Source: Magnetospirillum sp. WYHS-4 (GTDB lineage Bacteria > Pseudomonadota > Alphaproteobacteria > Rhodospirillales > GLO-3). Taken from it: a stretch of DNA of 64,000 nucleotides. This document shows positions 18,285-27,862 of the stretch, piece by piece. Under the pieces are notes generated by a model. That model ran no database searches, had not been told where the DNA came from, and saw only the letters and a list, made by a program, of their open reading frames with translations. The translations under genes and the position numbers were made by a program. How positions within the stretch are numbered: position 1 is the first letter of the stretch; the number at the start of each line of letters is the position of its first letter. Where the stretch lies: the NCBI GenBank assembly GCA_039908345.1, contig JAMOBD010000002.1:93367-157366 (forward strand), in the 5' to 3' direction.

Positions 18285-18649
18285 GCGGCACCACCGTCAA
18301 TCCCCTGCCCCTGGAGGGCAAGCCGGTCGTCCAGTCCTACGGCGAGGGTCGTTTTGGTATCGCCGGCCGGGTCCACGAAGGCTCGGTCCTGATCCTGGGC
18401 GGCGAGGTGCGCCCCTGGCCGGCCGCCGAGGCAACCCTCGACACCCTGGCCGCCGTCGGCTACGGACCCGGCATCCTGGTGGTGGGCTGCGGCGCCCGCT
18501 TCACCCTTCCTCCGGCCGGCCTCGGCGAAGCGCTGAAGGCGCGCGGCTGGGCGCTGGAATGGATGGACACCGGCGCCGCCTGCCGCACGTTCAACCTGCT
18601 GCAATCCGAAGACCGCCCCTCGGCCGCCGCCTTGATCGCCGTGGAATAG
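18281..18649 (+). CDS. Mth938-like domain protein (DUF498)
   Basis: A 122-residue soluble protein of the Mth938/DUF498 family, related to the human complex I assembly factor NDUFAF3. The core VGYGPGILVVGCGARFTLPPAGLGEALKARG is typical, including the ILVVGCG strand-turn. Starts with GTG inside the secF stop (GTGA). In alphaproteobacteria this gene very often follows secDF, and a role in complex I assembly or membrane protein handling has been suggested but is not proven. Confidence 0.9.
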   Translation: MSGTTVNPLPLEGKPVVQSYGEGRFGIAGRVHEGSVLILGGEVRPWPAAEATLDTLAAVGYGPGILVVGCGARFTLPPAGLGEALKARGWALEWMDTGAACRTFNLLQSEDRPSAAALIAVE

Positions 18650-18688
18650 ATATGCGACGTGTCGCCTGGGGCCGGGCACGGCAGGGGC

Positions 18689-19789
18689 TCACCCCTCCGC
18701 CGGCCGGTTCCGGAGGGTGAAGCGGAAGGCGCAGCCGCCTTCCGGGCTGGCTTCCAGCCAGATGCGACCGCCGTGGCGTTCGACCACCCGCTTGCAGATG
18801 GCCAGCCCGATGCCGGTGCCAGGGTAGGCCTGTTGGGTGTGCAGGCGCTTGAACATGACGAAGATGCGGTCCGCGTACTCGGGCGCGATGCCGATGCCGT
18901 TGTCGGCCACCGAAAAGCGGAAGCCTTCGGCGATGGTCTCGCCCGAGATGCGCACCTCGGGCGGGCGGTCGGAATGATGGAACTTGAGCGCGTTGTCGAT
19001 CAGGTGCCGGAAGACCAGTTGCAACTGGGCCGGGTCGCCGACCACGGACGGCAGGCCGTCGACGATCACCCGCGCCCCCGCCCTGTTTACGCCTTCCTTC
19101 ATCTCGTCCAGCAGCTTGCCCAGCAGGTCGTTGGTGTCGACGGAACGCTGGCTGTGGGAACCGGAATGGATGCGCGAGTATTCCAGCAGGTCGCCCACCC
19201 GGGTCTTCATCAGCCGGGCGTTCTGGACGATCAGACGCAGGTCGTCGCGGCCCTGGTCGTCCAGACGGTCCGCGTAGCGCTTTTCCACCAACTGGGCGAA
19301 GTTGACCTGGGCGCGCAAGGGCTCCTGGAGGTCGTGGGCCGCCACGTAGGCGAACTGTTCGAGCGCCGAGTTGGAGCGGCTGAGTTCGTCGACGGTACGC
19401 CGCAGCCCTTCCTCGTAGTGCTTACGCAGCGTGATATCCTCCTTCACCGCCACGAAGTGGGTAATGGCGCCGGATTCGTCGCGCAAGGACGAGATGGTGG
19501 CGAATTCCCAATAAAGCTCCCCGCCCTTGCGCCGGTTGAGGAACTCGCCCGCCCATTCCCGCCCCGCCAGCAGGGTGCGCCACATCAAGGCGTATTCCTC
19601 GGCCGAAGTCTTGCCACTTCTGAGAATGCGCGGATTCTGGCCCAGAACTTCCGCGGCGGCATAGCCGGTCACGGCGCAGAATTTCGGATTCACGTATTCG
19701 ATACGCCCGTCGATGTCGGTGATGATGACCGAAACCGGGCTCTGTTCGATGGCGGTCTTGAACTTGCGCAGGTCGCCGTCGCCGGTCAT
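18689..19789 (-). CDS. PAS-domain sensor histidine kinase coupled to dnaE
   Basis: A 366-residue cytosolic kinase without membrane segments. Residues 8-124 are a PAS domain plus PAC (AIEQSPVSVIITD to VKEDITLRK). The phospho-acceptor is H152 in AAHDLQEPLR. The ATPase domain has the N box (HLIDNALKF), G1 (DNGIGI), F box (RIFVMFKRLH) and G2 (GTGIGLAICKR), all intact, so it should be active. The ATG lies one base after the dnaE stop, with the dnaE end GAGGAAATC serving as its ribosome binding site; translation is therefore tied to dnaE. No partner response regulator is adjacent. The PAS domain is closely related to one in the EAL protein at 57.8-61.0 kb. Confidence 0.92.
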   Translation of the reverse strand: MTGDGDLRKFKTAIEQSPVSVIITDIDGRIEYVNPKFCAVTGYAAAEVLGQNPRILRSGKTSAEEYALMWRTLLAGREWAGEFLNRRKGGELYWEFATISSLRDESGAITHFVAVKEDITLRKHYEEGLRRTVDELSRSNSALEQFAYVAAHDLQEPLRAQVNFAQLVEKRYADRLDDQGRDDLRLIVQNARLMKTRVGDLLEYSRIHSGSHSQRSVDTNDLLGKLLDEMKEGVNRAGARVIVDGLPSVVGDPAQLQLVFRHLIDNALKFHHSDRPPEVRISGETIAEGFRFSVADNGIGIAPEYADRIFVMFKRLHTQQAYPGTGIGLAICKRVVERHGGRIWLEASPEGGCAFRFTLRNRPAEG

Positions 19790-19790
19790 C

Positions 19791-22700
19791 TCAGATTTCC
19801 TCCACCCCGCCCAGGCCGGGAATGGCGCGCACGGCGGCCAGGACGGAGGGCGAGATGGCGAAGCGGTCGCCCAGATCGATTTCCACCTCCAGCCCGTCGA
19901 TACGCGATACCAGGCATACCCGGCCGCGGCCTCGCTTTTCGGCGGCGGCCAGGGCACCGCGCAAGGGCGCCAGCGGGGGGATGCCGTCGCAGGCCACCTT
20001 GAGCCCGGCCGCCGCCCGCGCCGTCACTTGGTCCAGAGGTTCGATGGAATTGGCGGTGAAGCGCGCCGTCTCGCCTTCGAACTGCACGCTGCCCTTGACG
20101 AAGATGGAATTGCCCGCTTCCAGCATGTCGCGCCCCGTGGCCAGAACCTCGGAGAACAGCGTCACCTCGAAGACCCCGGACACGTCCGACAGGCGCACGA
20201 AGGCATAGCGGCTACCCTTGGCCGACGTGCGTTCCTTGCGCCCGATCACCGTCCCGGCCAGGGCGACGGGGCCGGCATGGCCGTCGCGGATCACGTCGGC
20301 CACCCGGCGCACGCCCAGGCGTTCCAGGCTCTTGGCGTAGGCGTCCAGCGGATGGCCCGACAGATAGAAGCCGATGGCGTCGGCTTCCTCGTTCAGCCGT
20401 TCCATGTAGGGCCAGTCGGGGCCTTCGGGCAGCTTGAGCGCGGGCGGCTCCCCCCCGCCTCCTCCGAACAGACCGATCTGGCCGCTGTCCCGTTCCGCCC
20501 CCGCCGCCTGGGCGTGGCGCAGCAGGATTTCCAGACCTTCGAACATTTGGCGGCGGTTCGGATTCAGGCCGTCCAGGGCGCCTGCCCGCACCAGGTTTTC
20601 CAACTGGCGCTTGTTGACCGCACGGGCATCCAGCCGGTTCGCCAGATCGGCGAGGGTCTTGAAGCGGCCCTTGGCTTTGCGTTCGGCGATCAGCGTCGCC
20701 ATGGCGGCGGCGCCCACGTTCTTGACCGCCGCCAGGCCGTAGCGAATGCCCTTGGCCTTGCCTTCCTTGTCCCGTTCCACGGTGAACGCAACGCCCGAAG
20801 CGTTGATGTCGGGGGGCAGCAAGGGCACGTTCAGGCGGCGCAGTTCCTCGCGAAAGCCGTTCAGCTTGTCGGTGTTGTTCATGTCCAGCGTCATCGACGC
20901 GGCGAAGAATTCCACCGGATAGTTGGCCTTCAGGTAGGCGGTCTGGTAGGCGACCAGGGCGTAGGCGGCGGCGTGGGACTTGTTGAAGCCGTAGCCGGCG
21001 AACTTGTCCACCTGGTCGAAGATGTCCGATGCCTTCTGTTCGGGCACCCCCTTGGCGGCGGCGCCGGCCACGAAGGTGGCGCGCTGCTTGTCCATCTCCT
21101 CCTTGATCTTCTTGCCCATGGCGCGGCGCAGCAGGTCGGCGCCGCCCAGGCTGTAGCCCGACAGTTCCTGGGCGATCTGCATGACCTGTTCCTGGTAGAT
21201 CATGATGCCGAAGGTTTCCTTCAGGATGCCTTCCAGGGTCGGATAGAGGTAGTCGGGCTGTTCGTCCCCGTGCTTGCGGCGGATGTAGCTGGGAATGTTG
21301 TCCATGGGACCGGGGCGATAGAGCGCCACCACGGCGATGATGTCTTCGAAGGTGTCGGGCTTCAGCTTGCCCAGCACGTCCTGCATGCCCGTGCTTTCCA
21401 GCTGGAACACGCCGGCCGATTCCTTGCGGCCCAGCATCTCGTAGGAAGGACGGTCGTCGAGCGGCAGATTGGTGAGATCGATCCGCCTCCCCCCATCGCG
21501 GATCAGGTCGACGGCGGTCGACAGCACGGTCAGGGTCTTCAGGCCCAGGAAGTCGAACTTCACAAGGCCGGCCGATTCCACGTACTTCATGTTGAAGCCG
21601 GTGACCGGCATGTCGGAACGGGGATCGCGATAAAGCGGGATCAGTTCGTCCAGCGGCCTATCGGCGATCACCACGCCGGCGGCATGGGTCGAGGCGTGGC
21701 GGTAGAGCCCTTCCAGCGGCTTGGCGATGTCGAACAGGCGCTTGACGTCCGCATCCTCGTCGATCAGACGCTGCAACTGCGGCTCTGCCTGGACCGCCTG
21801 TTCCAGGGTCACCGGATTGGCCGGGTTGTTGGGCACCAGCTTGCATATCTTGTCGATGTAGCCGTAGGGCATTTCCAGCACCCGGCCCACGTCGCGCAGC
21901 ACCGCGCGGGCCTGGAGCTTGCCGAAGGTGATGATCTGGGCCACCTTGTCGCGGCCGTATTTTTCCTGGACGTAGCGGATCACCTCGTCGCGCCGGTCCT
22001 GGCAGAAGTCGATGTCGAAGTCGGGCATCGACACGCGGTCGGGGTTGAGGAAGCGCTCGAACAACAGGCCCCAGCGCAAGGGGTCCAGGTCGGTGATGGT
22101 GAGCGCCCAGGCGACCACCGAACCCGCGCCCGAGCCGCGCCCCGGCCCCACCGGAATGCCTTGCGCCTTGGCCCACTTGATGAAGTCGGCGACGATCAGG
22201 AAGTAGCCGGGGAACTTCATCTTGACGATGACGTCCAGTTCGTAGTCCAGGCGTTCCCGGTAGGTGCGGGCAGCCTGCTCGCGTTCCGCTTCCGTCATCA
22301 TGGGCGTGAAAACCTGGGTCTCCAGGCGCCGTTCCAGGCCGGCCTGGGCCTGGGCCCGCAACTCGTCCGCCTCGTCCCGGCCCACGCCGCAGTCGAAGGG
22401 CGGCAGGATGGGCTTCACCGTCTCGACCATGAAGGCGCAGCGCCGGGCCACCACCAGGGTGTTGTCCACCGCTTCCGGCAGGTCTGCGAAGAGTTTGCGC
22501 ATCTCCTCGGCCGACTTGAAGTAGTGCTCGGGCGTCAGGCGGCGACGTTCGGCGGCCGAAAGCGTGGTTCCCCCGGCGATGCAAAGCAGCGCATCGTGGG
22601 ATTCGTACATGTCGCGGCTGGCGAAGAAGGTCTCGTTGGTGGCCACCAGCGGCAGGCCGTGGCGATAGGCGAGGTCGATCAGGGCATCCTCGACGGCCGC

Positions 22701-23270
22701 CTCGGCTTCCGTGCCGTGGCGTTGCAGTTCGACGTAGAGTCGTCCCGAAAAAGCCGCCGCCAAGCGCAGCAACAGAGCCTCGGCGGCTTCCGCCTGCCCC
22801 TCGCCCAACAGCCGCCCCACCGCGCCCGCGGCACCGCCGGTGAGCGCGATCAGGCCGCCCGCATGGCATTCCAGGAAAGACAGCGACACCTTGGGCTCGG
22901 ACGCATCGGCGCTGCCCATGTAGGCCTCGCCCAACAGCTTCAGCAGGTTGCCGTAGCCTTCCCGGTTCTGCACCAGCAGCACCAGCGGGTCGGACTTCGG
23001 CCCGCCGGCCCCCGGCAGGCGCCCGGGCACACGGGCCTCGGCCTCCTCGCGGGCGATGTCCAACTGGCAGCCGACGATGGGCTGGATACCGCCCTTGGCG
23101 CAGGATTCGGAAAATTCCAGGGCACCGAACAGATTGTTGGTGTCGGTCATGGCGACCGCCGGCATGGCCGCCTTCTGACAAAGCTTCGCCAAGTCCTTGA
23201 CGCGGATGGCGCCCTCGGACAGCGAATAGGCGGTATGCACCCGCAGATGGACGAACCCGGCATGCGCCAT
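19791..23270 (-). CDS. dnaE: DNA polymerase III alpha subunit
   Basis: The replicative polymerase, 1159 residues. The N-terminal PHP domain (VHLRVHTAYSLSEGAI) is followed by the polymerase core with the catalytic aspartates in PDFDIDFCQDRR near residue 415, a helix-hairpin-helix region, and an OB fold near the end (GPVALAGTVIGRKERTSAKGSRYAFVRLSD). The start MAHAGFVHLR at 23270 aligns with family N-termini; an in-frame start 13 codons upstream is possible. The clamp-binding motif (QIGLFGGGG) is visible near residue 945. Downstream a histidine kinase follows with a one-base gap. Confidence 0.98.
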   Translation of the reverse strand: MAHAGFVHLRVHTAYSLSEGAIRVKDLAKLCQKAAMPAVAMTDTNNLFGALEFSESCAKGGIQPIVGCQLDIAREEAEARVPGRLPGAGGPKSDPLVLLVQNREGYGNLLKLLGEAYMGSADASEPKVSLSFLECHAGGLIALTGGAAGAVGRLLGEGQAEAAEALLLRLAAAFSGRLYVELQRHGTEAEAAVEDALIDLAYRHGLPLVATNETFFASRDMYESHDALLCIAGGTTLSAAERRRLTPEHYFKSAEEMRKLFADLPEAVDNTLVVARRCAFMVETVKPILPPFDCGVGRDEADELRAQAQAGLERRLETQVFTPMMTEAEREQAARTYRERLDYELDVIVKMKFPGYFLIVADFIKWAKAQGIPVGPGRGSGAGSVVAWALTITDLDPLRWGLLFERFLNPDRVSMPDFDIDFCQDRRDEVIRYVQEKYGRDKVAQIITFGKLQARAVLRDVGRVLEMPYGYIDKICKLVPNNPANPVTLEQAVQAEPQLQRLIDEDADVKRLFDIAKPLEGLYRHASTHAAGVVIADRPLDELIPLYRDPRSDMPVTGFNMKYVESAGLVKFDFLGLKTLTVLSTAVDLIRDGGRRIDLTNLPLDDRPSYEMLGRKESAGVFQLESTGMQDVLGKLKPDTFEDIIAVVALYRPGPMDNIPSYIRRKHGDEQPDYLYPTLEGILKETFGIMIYQEQVMQIAQELSGYSLGGADLLRRAMGKKIKEEMDKQRATFVAGAAAKGVPEQKASDIFDQVDKFAGYGFNKSHAAAYALVAYQTAYLKANYPVEFFAASMTLDMNNTDKLNGFREELRRLNVPLLPPDINASGVAFTVERDKEGKAKGIRYGLAAVKNVGAAAMATLIAERKAKGRFKTLADLANRLDARAVNKRQLENLVRAGALDGLNPNRRQMFEGLEILLRHAQAAGAERDSGQIGLFGGGGGEPPALKLPEGPDWPYMERLNEEADAIGFYLSGHPLDAYAKSLERLGVRRVADVIRDGHAGPVALAGTVIGRKERTSAKGSRYAFVRLSDVSGVFEVTLFSEVLATGRDMLEAGNSIFVKGSVQFEGETARFTANSIEPLDQVTARAAAGLKVACDGIPPLAPLRGALAAAEKRGRGRVCLVSRIDGLEVEIDLGDRFAISPSVLAAVRAIPGLGGVEEI

Positions 23271-23407
23271 GGACTTCAGGATTCCACAGCCGGCCCGCGG
23301 TGTCACCAACCCGACACCGGCTTATCCACAGCAAAGTGGCTCCGAAGGACATCCCCAGCCGAAACCGATTACGCCATGTGTGACATCAAGCGCACCAAGG
23401 GGCTGAA

Positions 23408-23875
23408 CTACCACCTCGTACAGTCGTAGGTGCCGCCGTAGCGGGGGGTGCAGTTGTAGGTGCGCGGCGCGTTCGCCCGCATGCGGGCGTCCTGTTCGGC
23501 CCGCATCTGGGAATCCAGCAGGTCCTGCTGCATCTGCCACTGCCGATCGGCTTGGCGCTGCTGGAGATCCAGCATGCGCATCTGCGTAAACATCTCGCTG
23601 ATCTTGAGGCGGCCCTCGACCTCGGAAATTTCCCGCGCTTCCACCTTCCGCGCCACCAGGTCGGCAAAATTGAAGTAGGAATCCACCGCCGACATGTTAG
23701 CGAAGGGGTTCTGCCGGTTGGGCTCCATCATCTTCTTCTGGCAGCCGATCTGATCCTTGAGGACGGCGAACTGCTGCTCGCAGGTCGTTCGCGCTTCGCC
23801 CAGCCCGGGACCGGTGACGCAGCCTGCCACCGCCAACCCGCCCGCAAGAATGGTCAGGAAAACCCGCCCCCGCAT
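23408..23875 (-). CDS. Predicted lipoprotein of unknown function
   Basis: A 155-residue protein with a lipoprotein signal peptide ending LAVAGC (C19). The mature part has a helical centre rich in Gln, Met, Arg and Asp (DLQQRQADRQWQMQQDLLDSQMRAEQD), probably a coiled coil, four or more further cysteines, and a tail with repeated NCTPRYGG and DCTRW. No family is recognised. The second in-frame ATG (MRGRVF) was chosen because it gives a normal signal peptide. It lies upstream of dnaE on the same strand. Confidence 0.7.
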   Translation of the reverse strand: MRGRVFLTILAGGLAVAGCVTGPGLGEARTTCEQQFAVLKDQIGCQKKMMEPNRQNPFANMSAVDSYFNFADLVARKVEAREISEVEGRLKISEMFTQMRMLDLQQRQADRQWQMQQDLLDSQMRAEQDARMRANAPRTYNCTPRYGGTYDCTRW

Positions 23876-23970
23876 GACGCCCTCCATGGTTCATTAATCG
23901 AGACGGCCGCCATCATATACAGAGTCCGGAAAAAGTGAAGACAAGCGTCGCGTCCCATTCTTTTCGACAA

Positions 23971-24004
23971 GAAAAAACCCGCCCCCCCCTGGGGGAGGCG
24001 GGTT
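23971..24004 (-). terminator. Rho-independent terminator after the qmoAB-hdrCB operon
   Basis: On the minus strand, an eight-base stem AACCCGCC/GGCGGGTT with additional CCCCC/GGGGG pairing in the loop is followed by a run of T. It starts 30 bases after the hdrB stop and before the lipoprotein gene on the same strand. Confidence 0.85.
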
Positions 24005-24033
24005 CCGCATCCAGGCCCGAAACGGGTAGCGGA

Positions 24034-24936
24034 TTACTTCTTGGCCTTGGCCTTCAGGGCGTCGGCCGGGATCATCTGGTGATTGAGGCCAGCGTCCTTG
24101 TCCGGGTCCATGCCGAAGGCCACCGCCATCAGCTGGCTGTAGTAGACCACCGGGATGCTGAAGTTGGTCCCGAACTGACTGTTGATCTGGGCCTGGTACA
24201 TTTCGACGTTCTGTTGGCAGAGCGGGCAGGGCGTGGAGATCACGTCGGCGCCCTTGGCTTGCGCTTCTTCCAGAATGCCCTTCATCAGGTGCAGGGTGCG
24301 GTCGGGGCTCATCACCGCGACCGAACCGCCGCAGCAGGCGGTGCGGTTCTGGAAGTCCACGACCTCGGCCCCGCATGCCTTGGTGAAGTTGTCCAGGAAT
24401 TCGGGATCGTCGTAGGTGTCGTACTTGTTGGCCCGTTCGGTGTTGGCAAACGGCCGCACGGTCTGGCAGCCCACATAGCCGGCCACCTTGAGGCCGGTCA
24501 GCGGGTTGACGACCTGTTCCTTGATCTTGTCGACGCCCACGTCGGTAACCAGCACCTCGCAGATGTGGCGCACTTGGAGCGAGCCGTCGTAGGACTTGCC
24601 GTCGGCGGCCAGGGACTCGTTCATCTCGGCCTTGAAGCCCTCGTGCTCGCGGATGCTCTCGTTGACCTCGTGGGTGTTGAGGTAGCAGGCCGCGCAGGGC
24701 GTGGCCACGTCGCGCTGGCCCTGCTGAAGGGCGAGCGCCAAGTTGCGGGCCGAGAGTGCCGAGTTGGGCGTCATGCCGCCGCCCAGATGGCCGACGGAGG
24801 CGCCGCAGCAGTTCCAGTCCTGGATATCTTCCAGCTCGAACCCCAGCTTGGGCGCGATGGCGCGGATGCTCTTGTCGAGCGCCACCGCACTGGCTTCGGA
24901 GCTGCAGCCGGGGTAGTAGGTGAACTTCTTGGTCAT
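24034..24936 (-). CDS. hdrB: Heterodisulfide reductase subunit B-like protein
   Basis: A 300-residue soluble protein with two CCG domains. The first has C10, the pair in NCCGAS (about 43-44) and CAAC near 81; the second has C155 (GYVGCQ), the pair in ACCGGS (about 198-199) and CPLC near 236. In HdrB such domains bind the noncubane [4Fe-4S] clusters that reduce disulfides. Here, together with HdrC, it stands in place of the membrane subunit QmoC, as also known from Gram-positive sulfate reducers and some sulfur oxidisers. Last gene of the four-gene operon, three bases after hdrC. Confidence 0.93.
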   Translation of the reverse strand: MTKKFTYYPGCSSEASAVALDKSIRAIAPKLGFELEDIQDWNCCGASVGHLGGGMTPNSALSARNLALALQQGQRDVATPCAACYLNTHEVNESIREHEGFKAEMNESLAADGKSYDGSLQVRHICEVLVTDVGVDKIKEQVVNPLTGLKVAGYVGCQTVRPFANTERANKYDTYDDPEFLDNFTKACGAEVVDFQNRTACCGGSVAVMSPDRTLHLMKGILEEAQAKGADVISTPCPLCQQNVEMYQAQINSQFGTNFSIPVVYYSQLMAVAFGMDPDKDAGLNHQMIPADALKAKAKK

Positions 24937-24939
24937 GGC

Positions 24940-25548
24940 TCAGCTCCCGAACTTGCGCTTCTCGATCTCGGCCGCCTTGGCCAAGATCTTCTGCAGGCCG
25001 CCCTTATCCTTGATGGAATGGGGCGGAGCGAACAACGCCATGCGGCCCGCCTTTATCATGGACAGCGCGATCTTCTGGTTGGCCAGCGCCTTCTTGATGC
25101 CGCCACCCAGGCCGTAGGAGAAGTAGAACTTGGCGGTGAAGAGGCGTTCGTCGGTGCGGCCGAACTTGGCGGCCGTCCACCAGAAGGCCTTGCCGAACTT
25201 CGCGTTGTCGGTGCTGTCGGCCTCCTGGTAGCCCTGTTCGATGGCGTAGGTGAGCAGGCCGTGCAGGATGTACTTGACCGGCACCTTGCGGGGGCAGCGG
25301 ACCACGCAGTTGTAGCAGGAGACGCAGTTCCACAGGGTGGTGGACTTGAGCACCTCCTCCTTCATGCCGGCGCGCACCATCATGAAGGTCTTGCGCGGGC
25401 CGTTGTCCATGTTGGTGCCGATCGGGCAGGAGCCCGAGCAGACGCCGCACTGCATGCACATGTTCATGCGGTCGCCGCCGTCGATGTTGTCGCGCACCCA
25501 GCGGGCGAACGACAGGTCGTACTTGCGGGTCGGGGTCGGAGCGTTCAT
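24940..25548 (-). CDS. hdrC: Heterodisulfide reductase subunit C-like ferredoxin protein
   Basis: A 202-residue iron-sulfur protein with two [4Fe-4S] motifs: CMQCGVCSGSCPIG near residues 31-44 and CVSCYNCVVRCPRKVP near 75-90. It relays electrons between the flavoproteins QmoA/QmoB and HdrB. No membrane helices are seen, so unlike QmoC it has no cytochrome b part. Start three bases after the qmoB stop. Confidence 0.93.
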   Translation of the reverse strand: MNAPTPTRKYDLSFARWVRDNIDGGDRMNMCMQCGVCSGSCPIGTNMDNGPRKTFMMVRAGMKEEVLKSTTLWNCVSCYNCVVRCPRKVPVKYILHGLLTYAIEQGYQEADSTDNAKFGKAFWWTAAKFGRTDERLFTAKFYFSYGLGGGIKKALANQKIALSMIKAGRMALFAPPHSIKDKGGLQKILAKAAEIEKRKFGS

Positions 25549-25551
25549 GGC

Positions 25552-27831
25552 TTAGAATCCCTTGAACGGGTTGAGACCGACTTTGAGGATCTGGGCCGTC
25601 AGATCGTCGATCATCTTGCCCACGGCGGCGGAGTCGGCGATGGAGACTTCCATGCTGGTGACGCGCTCCTTTTCCAGCATCATGCTCTTCAGCGTTTCCT
25701 CGACCTTGCCCATGCGCTCCTTGGCGAGCGCCGATCCCTTGACGAAGTGGCACTGGTAGTCGTCGCCCGACTTGCAGCCCATCAGGATCACGCCGTCGTA
25801 GCCGACGGACAAGGCGTCCGAAATGCAGAGCATACTCACCGACCCCAGGCAGCGCACCGGGATGGTACGCACGTGGGCGCTCCATTCGGTGCGATGGATG
25901 CCGGCCATGTCGAGCGCCGGATAGGCGTCGTTCATGCAGGCCAGGATCAGGATACGCGGCTTGCCCGAGAACTCGTCGGGGATCTTCACCGACTTCGCCA
26001 TCGCGACCAGCATCTCGACCGAGTAATTGTCGAAGCTGATGGCGCGGACCGGACAGGCGCCCATGCAGGTGCCGCAACGGCGGCAGCGCGAGGGGTTGAT
26101 GGACGGGAAGTCCTTCTCGTCCTCGTCGATGGCGCCGAACGGGCATTCCACCGTGCAGCGGCGGCACTTGGTGCAGATGTTGAAGTTGAACTTCGGATAC
26201 GACAGGTCGCCCGAGCGCGGATGCACGGCGCGGCCGAGCTTCACGCTGTGGATGACCTGGATCGCCTTCATGGCGGCGCCCGCCGCGTCCTTGGCGGCTT
26301 CTTCCATGTCCATGGGACGGCGCAGCGGGCCGCAGGCGTAGATGCCGGTGCGGCGCGTCTCGTAGGGGAAGCAGATGTAATGGCTGTCCGAGAAGCCGTC
26401 GGCCAGCATCGGGATGTGCGGCCCTTGGCGGTACTGCAGGTTCAGCACCGGCAGGCCTTCCGCGACGCCCACGTCCTTGGTCTGGCAGGGCGAGGGCGCG
26501 GCGACGCCGTCCTTGTAGCCGGCCACCGCGAAGGGCGCGACGGGATTGATGTCGCTCTTGCCCAGCACCAGCTTTTCGTCCGGCAGTTCCGGCGTGGCGG
26601 AACCGGGCACCGTGGAGTTGGGCACCATGCCGGTGGCGAGCACCACCATGTCGATGCCTTCCAGCGGAATGTCGTTGCCCAGCAGGTCGTCGTGATAGGT
26701 GACCTTGAGGCTGCCGTCGACGGACGCCACCTTGCCTTTGACGAAGACCACGCCCTTTTCCTGAGCGGAACGGTAGAATTCTTCCGTCACGCCGGGGGTG
26801 CGCAGTTCCTCGTAGATGACCGTGCACATGGCCTCGGGGTCGGCTTCGATCATCTGGAGCGCCTGCTTGATCGATGCCGCGCAGCAGACCGACGAGCAAT
26901 AAGGCAGGTGATCAGGATCGCGCGAACCGGCGCACTGGACGAAGGCCACCGTCTTGGGCGCCTTGCCGTCCGACTTGCGCTTGACGCCGCCGTTGGCCAG
27001 CATGGCTTCCAGTTCGACGCCGGTCACCACGTCGGGCGAAGCGCCGTAGCCCAGATGACCCAGCTTGCCGGCATCGTAGGGCCGCCAGCCGGTGGCCACG
27101 ACGATGGCGCCCACCGTCTCGGTGGAACCGTCCGACAGATCGACCGCGAACTTGCCCGGCATGCCCGCGGTCTTGGCGACCGTGGTGCCCAGCTTGACGC
27201 GAATGTTGGCGTTCTTTTCGACCTTGCCCATCAGCTCCTTGACCGGGTTGGTCTCGGGCCAGCGGTAGGGCGGGCGGGCCGGGACGACCTTCACCCAGTC
27301 GCGGGTGCTGCCGCCCAGCTTGTCTTGCTGTTCGACCAGGATCACCGGATGGCCGGCGCGGGCCGCCTCGTTGGCCGCGGTCAGGCCGACATAGCCGCCG
27401 CCGACCACCAGCACGGTCTCGGAATAATCGCCCGAGATCCAGGCTTCCGGGTTCTGGGTCTTCTGGGTCTCGACGATGGACATGCGGAGGTAGTCCTCCG
27501 CCAAGGACTGGGTGTCCTCGTCCTGGGGCTTGTGGCTCCACACCACCTGTTCGCGCAGGTTGGCGCGCACCGTGTGGATGCCGTCGAACCAGAAGCGGTC
27601 CGTCATCACGCGGGACGAACAGGCGGCGACCACCACCTTGTTCACGTTGCCAGCGGCGATGTCGTCCGCCACCAGCTTGACGCCCTCGTCGCTACACAGG
27701 GTGCCGTGGGTCTTGCAGACCGGCACCTTGTATTCGCCGGTCGCCACCTTCTCCAGATTGCCGACGTTCAGCGACTCGCCGATGCTGCAGCCGCTGCAGA
27801 TGTAAACGCCGATCTTGCTCTCAGCCGTCAT
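25552..27831 (-). CDS. qmoB: QmoB / HdrA-like flavin and iron-sulfur protein with MvhD-like tail
   Basis: A 759-residue redox protein. The N-terminus has a cysteine motif (YICSGCSIG), then an FAD-binding HdrA core (VLVVGGGYVGLTAANEAA near 145), two ferredoxin clusters (CTKCRRCTVECPFGAI and CRRCGTCMGACPVRAIS near 560-600), and a C-terminal MvhD-like domain with cysteines in ILACMNDAYP, RCLGS, and LMGCKSGDDYQC. This order matches QmoB. In sulfate reducers Qmo passes electrons from quinol to APS reductase; in sulfur oxidisers the direction is reversed. The ATG at 27831 was chosen for the N-terminal match and leaves 31 bases after qmoA. Confidence 0.93.
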   Translation of the reverse strand: MTAESKIGVYICSGCSIGESLNVGNLEKVATGEYKVPVCKTHGTLCSDEGVKLVADDIAAGNVNKVVVAACSSRVMTDRFWFDGIHTVRANLREQVVWSHKPQDEDTQSLAEDYLRMSIVETQKTQNPEAWISGDYSETVLVVGGGYVGLTAANEAARAGHPVILVEQQDKLGGSTRDWVKVVPARPPYRWPETNPVKELMGKVEKNANIRVKLGTTVAKTAGMPGKFAVDLSDGSTETVGAIVVATGWRPYDAGKLGHLGYGASPDVVTGVELEAMLANGGVKRKSDGKAPKTVAFVQCAGSRDPDHLPYCSSVCCAASIKQALQMIEADPEAMCTVIYEELRTPGVTEEFYRSAQEKGVVFVKGKVASVDGSLKVTYHDDLLGNDIPLEGIDMVVLATGMVPNSTVPGSATPELPDEKLVLGKSDINPVAPFAVAGYKDGVAAPSPCQTKDVGVAEGLPVLNLQYRQGPHIPMLADGFSDSHYICFPYETRRTGIYACGPLRRPMDMEEAAKDAAGAAMKAIQVIHSVKLGRAVHPRSGDLSYPKFNFNICTKCRRCTVECPFGAIDEDEKDFPSINPSRCRRCGTCMGACPVRAISFDNYSVEMLVAMAKSVKIPDEFSGKPRILILACMNDAYPALDMAGIHRTEWSAHVRTIPVRCLGSVSMLCISDALSVGYDGVILMGCKSGDDYQCHFVKGSALAKERMGKVEETLKSMMLEKERVTSMEVSIADSAAVGKMIDDLTAQILKVGLNPFKGF

Positions 27832-27862
27832 GGTCCTCGATCCTTTCGATCCGGCGTTACGA

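Noticed and set aside
19713..23429. A 1238-codon open frame on the plus strand across dnaE
   Set aside because: It is antisense to an intact dnaE with all polymerase motifs. The composition (rich in His, Gln, Gly, Val, Arg) is that of a GC-rich shadow frame.
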